A stretch of 20,562 bases of DNA from NCBI GenBank assembly GCA_949287785.1, contig CASEHR010000081.1, forward strand, positions 1-20,562, in the 5' to 3' direction. The notes beneath the pieces are model-generated. The model searched no databases, was not told the origin of the DNA, and saw only the letters and a program-made list of their open reading frames with translations. Below, piece after piece: positions 14,292 through 20,562 of this stretch. Positions within the stretch are counted from its first letter, which is position 1. Every line of letters starts with the position of its first letter. This DNA comes from an uncultured Bacillota bacterium. Lineage in GTDB: Bacteria > Bacillota_I > Bacilli_A > Erysipelotrichales > Erysipelotrichaceae. A program made the translations under genes and the position numbers.

Positions 14292-16304
14292 TTATACCTT
14301 CTCCAGTATCGCCAGTGACAGCCTCTCGATCGGTACTTCTGTGTCGTGGATGATGAAGTTGACAAAGTGGTCACGATCATAGCGCGCCAGGTAATATCCT
14401 TTGAGATAGTACCGGCGGTCTTCAAGTGTCGGATTGATCAAGATCTTGAGATTGGCAATGTCATAGACCATTATCTCATCATAAAAAGTGACATTGCCCA
14501 TCGACCTCACATCGTCGATATCATCAAGCCTGAGACATGGATACCACTTGCGTATCTTGATCATGTCTTTTAAGAAGTAGGTGATCTCGATATACTCATC
14601 CCGTCTTGCATAGTCGATCATATTGATGTCATCACCGGCGATGTAGCTGTTCTCATTGCCTTTTTTGGTCCTGGCAAATTCCTGACCGCTGTGGATAAAA
14701 GGTATGCCTTGGGCTAATATGACCATCGCTAATGCCAGCTTGATCCGCAAGCGGTCATCGACATCCTCTTCGTTAGGATGGAAAAGCTTCATCGAGTCAT
14801 AGAAAGTCCGATTATCATGACACTCTAAAAAGTTTATATGCGCTGACGGATCGATATCTTTGTTGCACATAGCCTTGAAAACGGCTTCTTTTCTGCCCAG
14901 ATCGCCATTGATATAACCGGGATACTCCTTACCGAAGACATTGCCTCTGATCTCATCACGGAAAAAGCCGTCAAAGTAGGCGACACCGGGAAATTTGCGA
15001 TAATTATCGGCGGTCGCTCTTTTTTCCAGAGCCAGTCCTTCACCCATATTCCAGGCTTCTCCATACATCATGAACCATTCTTTCTTGGCTTTTACAGCTT
15101 CGTTGATCTTGTTTATGGTGTCGATATCGATGATGTTCATGAGATCGAACCGAAGACCGTCGATATCGAAAATATCGATATAACGCTCACACATCAATTT
15201 AAGATAAGCCCTTAAAAAGAAACTCTCTGTCCTTAATTCATTACCGCAAGCCGTACCGTTGGCAAGTTCAGTCTCATTGCGATAACGGAAAAAATAATAA
15301 GGCAGTATCTTGTCAAGACTGAAAGCATGCGCTTCAAAGACATGATTGAAGACGACATCGAGATTGACATAAAGACCGCAACTGTGGATATAGTCGATCA
15401 ACTGCTGCAGTTCATAGATGCGCTTATAAGGATCATAGACATCACTGGTATATGTTCCTTCAACGACATTATACTGGACCGGATCATAGCCCCAATTATA
15501 GCCATGGGGATCTTTTTCATCGATCCTGGCAAAATCAAAGACCGGCATCAGCTGGATATGGCTTACACCGAGATCTTTAATATATTCGATCCCGATCGGC
15601 CGATCATTATATCGTGCTCTTTCCAAAAGACCTTTGAATGTCTTTTTGTTTTTGACTTTCAAGCCTTTCATCGACGTTAGATCACGGACACTGGCTTCGT
15701 AGATGATCGCATCGGTATAACGCCTGATCTCACTTTGCGGTCTGATCTTCTTTGAACGATACCGCTTTTCATCGACGACGACCGAAAACTGGCCGTTTGG
15801 TGAACTGCTGTAGGCAAAAGGATCGATCGCATAAACGACTTCTCCGCTTCTTTCGATCATATAACGATAACGGGTCTTGTCCATATCCCCTCTGACCTTT
15901 AATTCAAAAACACCGTTATGCCCCTCTTTCATCTTCAGACTGACATTATCAAAAAGGACTCTCACCTCATCAGCCATCGGTGCCCATATCCGGAAAGTCG
16001 TTGCCTCTTTGGTGTACTTTGGTCCAAGCGTATTCAGATCACAAGCGAAATACTCATCGAATTCCGATGTCTTATGCACATGACGGATGATGACCGGATA
16101 TCTTTCACCTTTATACAAAAAAGAATATCGCGCACTAAAGTCGATATCCTCTTTCAAATATACAAATGTCCGGCCAAAACCGGCGTCCTCTCTGACGACA
16201 TCCAAAAGCTCTCTGTTTTTAAGGAGTGTTAGCTTATCCAGGTCAACGTATTCATGATATACGCAGATCCTTCTGATGTCATCAAAGTAGGCTTCTAATC
16301 TCAT
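14292..16304 (-). CDS. pulA: Type I pullulanase / glycogen debranching enzyme
   Basis: A 670-residue GH13 enzyme that hydrolyses alpha-1,6 branch links. YNWGYDP (269-275) is the type I pullulanase signature. Region I is DVVFNH (316-321), the nucleophile is D387 in GLRFDLMNI, the acid/base is E416 in MMYGEAW, and the third acid is D497 in ECHDNRTF. The N-terminus carries a small beta-domain plus a CBM48-like domain (about 85-180). There is no signal peptide, so it works inside the cell, on the limit dextrins left by glycogen phosphorylase rather than on imported pullulan. Its ATG overlaps the glgP stop (ATGA) and no Shine-Dalgarno site is visible, so it is probably translated by coupling. Sitting beside glgP, it completes the breakdown half of the operon. 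Confidence 0.93.
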   Translation of the reverse strand: MRLEAYFDDIRRICVYHEYVDLDKLTLLKNRELLDVVREDAGFGRTFVYLKEDIDFSARYSFLYKGERYPVIIRHVHKTSEFDEYFACDLNTLGPKYTKEATTFRIWAPMADEVRVLFDNVSLKMKEGHNGVFELKVRGDMDKTRYRYMIERSGEVVYAIDPFAYSSSPNGQFSVVVDEKRYRSKKIRPQSEIRRYTDAIIYEASVRDLTSMKGLKVKNKKTFKGLLERARYNDRPIGIEYIKDLGVSHIQLMPVFDFARIDEKDPHGYNWGYDPVQYNVVEGTYTSDVYDPYKRIYELQQLIDYIHSCGLYVNLDVVFNHVFEAHAFSLDKILPYYFFRYRNETELANGTACGNELRTESFFLRAYLKLMCERYIDIFDIDGLRFDLMNIIDIDTINKINEAVKAKKEWFMMYGEAWNMGEGLALEKRATADNYRKFPGVAYFDGFFRDEIRGNVFGKEYPGYINGDLGRKEAVFKAMCNKDIDPSAHINFLECHDNRTFYDSMKLFHPNEEDVDDRLRIKLALAMVILAQGIPFIHSGQEFARTKKGNENSYIAGDDINMIDYARRDEYIEITYFLKDMIKIRKWYPCLRLDDIDDVRSMGNVTFYDEIMVYDIANLKILINPTLEDRRYYLKGYYLARYDRDHFVNFIIHDTEVPIERLSLAILEKV

Positions 16305-18694
16305 TTTTCGATCGGTTGGATATGCCAGATCTCATCAGCATATTCTGCGATCGTCCGATCACTGGAGAAGTATGCCGATCTTGCAATATTCACTAAACAC
16401 ATTCTAGCAAATTTACGGCAATCTTCATAGATTTGATCGACATATTCATGTGCTTTGACATAGCTATCGAAGTCAGCCAGAACACAGTATTCATCGCCCT
16501 TGGCAAGCAGATCATCATAGATGATCCTGAAATCATTGCGGTCATTGCTGAAGGTACCGTCGATCAGGCTGTCGATGATACGCTTTAAGCGCGGATCGTT
16601 CAGATAATACTGGTAAGGATCGTAGTGGCGTTTCAATTCGACGACTTCATCGCTGCTCAATCCGAAGATCACGATATTGTCATCACCGACAAGCTCGTGG
16701 ATCTCGACATTGGCTCCATCCATCGTACCTAATGTCACTGCTCCGTTCATCATGAATTTCATATTGCCGGTACCACTGGCTTCCTTGCCGGCAGTCGAGA
16801 TCTGTTCTGAGATATCTGTTGCGTTCATCAGTTTCTCAGCGATCGTGACCCGGTAATTCGGAATAAAGACGACACTTATGAATTGACGTGCCCGCTCATC
16901 TTGATCGACGACACCGGCTACAGTATTGATCAATTTGATGATCTTTTTAGCTAATGTATACTGGCTGGCCGCTTTAGCGGCAAAGATGAAAGTCGTCTTC
17001 GGCATCGTAAAGCCCGGATCTTCCTTGATCCTGAAGTACAGGTAGATGACATGCAGGATATCCAGAAGCTGACGTTTATAGGCATGAAGACGTTTGGCGA
17101 TCGTATCGAATTTGGAATCAGGATCGATATCGATATCATAAGTCTTCTTGAGATAATCGCTTAAAACGACTTTTCTTTGTTGTTTGACCTTCAGGAATTC
17201 TTCCTGGAGCTCAGGATCATCGACATGATCCAATAGCGCAGATAGTTTGGTAATATCCTTTTTAAAGTCCGGACCGATATACTTTTCGATCAAAGCGACC
17301 AGTTCAGGATTGGTATGCAACAGCCAGCGACGATGTGTGATACCGTTGGTCTTATTGTTGAATTTCTCCGGATACAAAGCATAAAAATCTTTGAATAGGT
17401 CATTTTTTAAGATATCACTGTGCAGTTTGGCAACACCGTTGACAGAAAACGATCCGACGATCGACAAGTGTGCCATTCTGACGTTATTATCGGTCGAGAC
17501 GATACTGACTCGATTGAAGAAATCACGTGAATGACCGGTACCATAAACGAATTCAGCGAATTTCTTGTCAAGCTCTTCGATGATGAGCCAGATCCGCGGC
17601 AGAAGATTCTTAATATATTCGACCGGCCATTTCTCCAAGGCTTCCGCCATGACGGTGTGATTGGTATAGGCAAAGGTGTGTGTAACGATATATAAAGCAT
17701 GATCCCAGTCGTAGTGATAATCATCCATCAGGATGCGCATGAGTTCAGGGATCGCCAATGCCGGATGGGTGTCATTCAGCTGGATGACGACCTTTTCATG
17801 CAGGTTAGACAATGAACCGTATATCCGCATATGCTCTCTGACGATCGCATGTAAGCCGGCTGAAACGAAGAAGTATTCCTGCTTGATCCTCAGATAACGG
17901 CCCTCAACGGTCGAATCATCCGGATAGACATTGAGACATATATCATTGACCCGGCCCAGGTATTTACGGAAATCACCTTCAAAACGGTCACTTGGTTCAG
18001 CTGACCACATCCTGAGGGTATTGGTCTGTTTTTTGTCTTCACCGACGATCGGCATATCGTATGGCACGGCGATGACATCCTGCGTATCGACATGGGTAAA
18101 AACGAGTTTACCATATTCATCACGGTCGATATCCACATGACCGTAATATCTGATCGTAACGGCTTTGTCAGGTTTGCGGACCTCCCATGGGTTACCGATC
18201 TTTAACCATTGATCGGGTACTTCGACCTGTTCGTTGTTGATGATGAGCTGTTTGAAGAGTCCGTATTGATAACGGATGGTATTACCGTTGCCCGCATAGC
18301 CCATCGAAGCCAGTGAATCCAGAAAACAGGCTGCCAATCTTCCGAGACCCCCGTTTCCAAGTCCGGCATCACTTTCGATATCTTCCAGCTCGTTGATATC
18401 GATGCCCATCTCATGTAAGCCCTCTTTGACGACGCCGTAGACACCGAGGTTCATGAGATTGTTGCTGAGCATCCGGCCCATCAGAAACTCAAGGGAGAAG
18501 TAATACATCTGCTTCGCATTGCTGTCCCTGGTCTTTTCCTTGCTCTCACGCCATGATTCGTTGATCGCACTCTCAGTCATCGAGGCTAAAACGATATATT
18601 TTTCGGTAGTAGTCGATTCGGCCAGGCTCTTGCCGAACTGGGCTTCCATGCCTGACTCAAGATCTGCCTTGAACTGTTCTTTATTTTCAAACAT
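16301..18694 (-). CDS. glgP: Glycogen phosphorylase
   Basis: A 797-residue GT35 phosphorylase of normal length. It releases glucose-1-phosphate from glycogen ends with phosphate and pyridoxal phosphate. Markers: YYFSLEFLMGR (64-74), DAGLGNGGLGRLAACFLDS (109-127), NDTHPALAIPELMR (307-320), THTFAYTNHT, NGITHRRW, KRLHAYKRQLL (534-544), and the PLP site EASGTGNMKFMMNGA with the Schiff-base lysine K646. AGGAG lies 7 nt before the ATG; an out-of-frame ATG 4 nt earlier is ignored. It is the first gene of the glycogen operon and overlaps pulA by 4 nt. Confidence 0.95.
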   Translation of the reverse strand: MFENKEQFKADLESGMEAQFGKSLAESTTTEKYIVLASMTESAINESWRESKEKTRDSNAKQMYYFSLEFLMGRMLSNNLMNLGVYGVVKEGLHEMGIDINELEDIESDAGLGNGGLGRLAACFLDSLASMGYAGNGNTIRYQYGLFKQLIINNEQVEVPDQWLKIGNPWEVRKPDKAVTIRYYGHVDIDRDEYGKLVFTHVDTQDVIAVPYDMPIVGEDKKQTNTLRMWSAEPSDRFEGDFRKYLGRVNDICLNVYPDDSTVEGRYLRIKQEYFFVSAGLHAIVREHMRIYGSLSNLHEKVVIQLNDTHPALAIPELMRILMDDYHYDWDHALYIVTHTFAYTNHTVMAEALEKWPVEYIKNLLPRIWLIIEELDKKFAEFVYGTGHSRDFFNRVSIVSTDNNVRMAHLSIVGSFSVNGVAKLHSDILKNDLFKDFYALYPEKFNNKTNGITHRRWLLHTNPELVALIEKYIGPDFKKDITKLSALLDHVDDPELQEEFLKVKQQRKVVLSDYLKKTYDIDIDPDSKFDTIAKRLHAYKRQLLDILHVIYLYFRIKEDPGFTMPKTTFIFAAKAASQYTLAKKIIKLINTVAGVVDQDERARQFISVVFIPNYRVTIAEKLMNATDISEQISTAGKEASGTGNMKFMMNGAVTLGTMDGANVEIHELVGDDNIVIFGLSSDEVVELKRHYDPYQYYLNDPRLKRIIDSLIDGTFSNDRNDFRIIYDDLLAKGDEYCVLADFDSYVKAHEYVDQIYEDCRKFARMCLVNIARSAYFSSDRTIAEYADEIWHIQPIEK

Positions 18695-18722
18695 ACATTA
18701 TCTCCTGATCCAAAACATTGGT

Positions 18723-18751
18723 ATTATATCATCAATAGCACTTATTTACGA
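18723..18751 (-). promoter_or_regulatory. Promoter of the glycogen operon (before glgP)
   Basis: Extended -10 TGA-TATAAT, with the hexamer at 18728-18723 on the minus strand. A poor -35, TCGTAA (18751-18746), lies 17 bp upstream. The predicted start near 18716 gives a leader of about 22 nt carrying AGGAG. I see no cre-like site here. Confidence 0.55.
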
Positions 18752-18830
18752 TGGATTTTTAATGACAATGCACTAAAAGGGGCGATATTGTAAGATCATT
18801 TCCCCTATTAAACGGTCATTCGCTATTTCA

Positions 18831-18897
18831 AGACATGCTGTCTAGTCGAAGATCCGGATACTTTCTTTTGATCAGCTTACGATACAGTATCAAAAGA
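18831..18897. repeat. Two adjacent inverted repeats in the glgP-ispG intergenic region
   Basis: AGACA-TGC-TGTCT (18831-18843), then a perfect 9-bp inverted repeat TCTTTTGAT / ATCAAAAGA (18864-18872 and 18889-18897) around 16 nt. They lie between the two divergent promoters. They could be an operator for ispG or glgP, or part of a small RNA. Neither is followed by a U-tract. Confidence 0.4.
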
Positions 18898-18920
18898 TAG
18901 GTGGCTCCGTGATCCGAAAA

Positions 18921-18949
18921 GTGCCAATGATCGCAAAATGTGCTAATAT
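18921..18949 (+). promoter_or_regulatory. ispG promoter placing the transcription start on the start codon
   Basis: GTGCCA (18921-18926), 17 bp, TAATAT (18944-18949), preceded by TGC (extended -10). Counting 7 nt on from the -10 lands on the A of the ispG ATG (18956). There is no usable Shine-Dalgarno site (only AAGG, 1 nt from the ATG), so a leaderless mRNA is likely. Confidence 0.45.
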
Positions 18950-18955
18950 CAAGGC

Positions 18956-19990
18956 ATGAAAAGAACAGAGACAAGAGCCATCGATGTCGGCGGTGTGAGG
19001 ATCGGTGGCCAAAACAAAGTAGTCATCCAATCGATGACCAGCACCAGGACCAAAGATGTGGAAAAGACGATCAGTCAGATCAGATCACTGACGGAAAGAG
19101 GTTGTGAGATCATCAGAGTCGCCGTCTTAGACGCTGATGATGCCAGAGCGATAGCTGAGATCAGAAGTCAGATCGATATCCCGCTTGTTGCCGATATCCA
19201 CTTCAATCCCGACCTGGCGATAAAGGCGATCGAAAACGGAGCTGACAAGATCCGTCTGAATCCCGGCAACATCGAGGATGAAGCCAAGATCAAAGAGGTC
19301 GTCACCCTGGCCAAAAGCCGGCATATTCCGATCCGGATCGGCATCAACAGCGGTTCATTGAACAAGCGGTATGAGCGAAATGAGGTCTCGATGATCGAAA
19401 GTGCCAAAGACCACATAAGGATCTTAGAGGCTTTGGACTTTCATGATATCTGCCTTTCCTTTAAATCAAGCGATCCTTTAGAGACGATAAAAGCCTATCG
19501 TCTGGCCAGCACGACCTTCCCCTATCCCTTGCATCTTGGAGTCACGGAAGCCGGCGGCTTAATCGACAGCACTGTCAAATCCTCTTTGGCTTTAGGCAGT
19601 CTTTTGCTTGATGGGATCGGTGATACCATCCGCATCTCGATCAGCGACGATCCGATCAAAGAGATCACGGTGGCCAAAAAACTGCTCAAGGCCTGTGACT
19701 TATACAAGAGCGTTCCGACCCTCATATCCTGTCCGACCTGCGGCAGGATCCAATACGACATGCTGCCGATCGTAAGAGAAATGGAAGCCTATCTCGATAC
19801 GCTCGATAAGGATATCACCGTTGCGATCATGGGATGTGCAGTAAATGGTCCCGGTGAAGCAAAAGGAGCTGACATCGGTATCGCCGGTATGAAAGACAGT
19901 GCTCTGTTATTCAAAAAAGGAGAGATAGTCAAAACTATACCTCAGACTGAAATTATCAAAACATTAAAAGAAGAGATCGAAAAATACTAA
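18956..19990 (+). CDS. ispG: (E)-4-hydroxy-3-methylbut-2-enyl-diphosphate synthase
   Basis: A 344-residue GcpE/IspG enzyme of the short, two-domain bacterial form. It converts methylerythritol cyclodiphosphate to HMBPP in the MEP isoprenoid pathway. Residues 1-250 form the TIM barrel (VVIQSMTST, VADIHFNP, IRLNPGNI, RIGINSGSL, LGVTEAGG). The C-terminal domain ligates a [4Fe-4S] cluster through C259 and C262 (SCPTCGR), C294 (MGCAVNGPGE) and E301. All ligands are present. The start is the family start. It faces away from glgP, and its stop overlaps the stop of the convergent transporter gene with no hairpin between them. The other MEP genes are not in the window. Confidence 0.95.
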   Translation: MKRTETRAIDVGGVRIGGQNKVVIQSMTSTRTKDVEKTISQIRSLTERGCEIIRVAVLDADDARAIAEIRSQIDIPLVADIHFNPDLAIKAIENGADKIRLNPGNIEDEAKIKEVVTLAKSRHIPIRIGINSGSLNKRYERNEVSMIESAKDHIRILEALDFHDICLSFKSSDPLETIKAYRLASTTFPYPLHLGVTEAGGLIDSTVKSSLALGSLLLDGIGDTIRISISDDPIKEITVAKKLLKACDLYKSVPTLISCPTCGRIQYDMLPIVREMEAYLDTLDKDITVAIMGCAVNGPGEAKGADIGIAGMKDSALLFKKGEIVKTIPQTEIIKTLKEEIEKY

Positions 19991-20562
19991 CCTAAGACAA
20001 CATCCAGTATCATCATCAGGGCAAAGCCTAGGGCAAAAGCGATAGTGGCGATATTTGAGTGTTCGCCCTCTGAAGCTTCCGGTATAAGCTCTTCAATGAC
20101 CACATACAACATCGCGCCTGAAGCAAATGCCAAGGCAAACGGCATAAAAGGCGTGATGATCCCGCTGAACAGAAACATCATAAGTGCTGCAAGTGGTTCT
20201 ACGACACCCGTCAATACACCATAACCAAAAGCCGCCAGACGGCTTTTTCCTTCCTCCCTGATCGGCAAGGAGACGATCGCTCCTTCAGGAAAATTCTGGA
20301 TCGCGATCCCGATGACCAGAGCCAATGTCGCACTGTCAGAGATCAGCTCACCGTTATTCGCCGATACGATCGCTACCCCGGCAGCTGCTCCTTCGGGGAT
20401 ATTATGCAATAATACCGCCAGAAACATCATCAGCGTCCGTGAAAGACGTTTTTTGACTTTCAGACCTTCCGGCACATCACTGTGGACATGCAGATGCGGC
20501 AAGATGCTGTCAAAAAGCAAAAGCAGCAGCATCCCACTTAAAAAACCGGCAACTGTCGAAAA
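19987..20562 (-). CDS. ZIP-family divalent metal transporter (N-terminus outside window)
   Basis: The frame is open to the right edge, giving the C-terminal 191 residues. The ATG at 20532 is internal, since upstream codons in the same frame (FSTVAGFLSG) continue the first visible membrane span. Metal-site motifs are HNIPEGAAAG in one span and QNFPEGA in the next, the paired H/QNxPEG signature of bacterial ZIP proteins (ZupT/GufA-like). IEELIPEA follows in a later span. A His-containing loop (HLHVHSD) after the first span is typical of the variable metal-binding loop. It is probably an importer of zinc, iron or manganese in the cytoplasmic membrane; the metal cannot be assigned. It converges on ispG with a 4 bp overlap. 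Confidence 0.85.
   Translation of the reverse strand, partial: FSTVAGFLSGMLLLLLFDSILPHLHVHSDVPEGLKVKKRLSRTLMMFLAVLLHNIPEGAAAGVAIVSANNGELISDSATLALVIGIAIQNFPEGAIVSLPIREEGKSRLAAFGYGVLTGVVEPLAALMMFLFSGIITPFMPFALAFASGAMLYVVIEELIPEASEGEHSNIATIAFALGFALMMILDVVLG

Noticed and set aside
20533..20562. ATG at 20532 as the start of the ZIP transporter
   Set aside because: The frame stays open to the window edge and the codons before it continue a membrane span. ZIP proteins have further spans upstream, so the gene is truncated by the window.
1..20562. CRISPR arrays, mobile elements, prophage or defence genes
   Set aside because: No regularly spaced direct repeats, transposase, integrase or phage motif is visible, and gene content and codon style look uniform.

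Overview
The window looks like a chromosomal segment of a low-to-moderate G+C, Gram-positive-type bacterium (Bacillota). Support for this: GlgD paired with GlgC, DegV and YgjP-like genes, strong AGGAGG Shine-Dalgarno sites, a leucine-rich-repeat surface protein of the kind common in gut Bacillota, and intrinsic terminators with U-tracts. TGA is used as a stop (glgA, glgD, glgP, degV) and Trp is encoded by TGG, so this is not the mycoplasma code. An Erysipelotrichia-like anaerobe is my best guess, but that is inference. I see no transposase, integrase, phage gene, CRISPR array, tRNA or rRNA.

Layout. 1-1861 (minus): N-terminal 620 residues of a secreted leucine-rich-repeat protein that runs off the left edge. 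1980-2597 (plus): flavin reductase with an Isf-like cysteine cluster, closed by a clear terminator. 2712-3842 (plus): unrecognised three-span membrane protein. A bidirectional terminator at 3863-3891 separates it from a minus-strand block. That block, in transcription order (right to left), holds degV and a YgjP-like metallopeptidase (8375 to 6877), then a 29-codon small ORF with its own promoter and a terminator starting right after its stop codon (6844 to 6672), then an ankyrin-repeat gene and an EF-G-like GTPase gene (6652 to 3893).

8635-18694 (minus) is a complete glycogen operon in the order glgP, pulA, glgC, glgD, glgA, glgB. It supplies ADP-glucose (GlgC, with the regulatory-type paralogue GlgD), elongates (GlgA), branches (GlgB), and breaks glycogen down by phosphorolysis (GlgP) and debranching (PulA). 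The genes overlap or lie 4 bp apart except for a 100 bp gap before glgC. That gap holds a second promoter and a sequence one base off the catabolite-responsive-element consensus. Divergent from glgP is ispG (MEP isoprenoid pathway). It meets, tail to tail with a 4 bp overlap, a ZIP-family metal transporter that runs off the right edge.

Most of the window is ordinary metabolism. The signal most worth a second look is the promoter / small ORF / terminator unit directly upstream of the ankyrin and EF-G-like genes. It has the architecture of a leader-peptide attenuator controlling a translation-factor paralogue. Second are degV and ispG, where good -10 elements sit so close to the start codon that the transcripts should be almost or fully leaderless.
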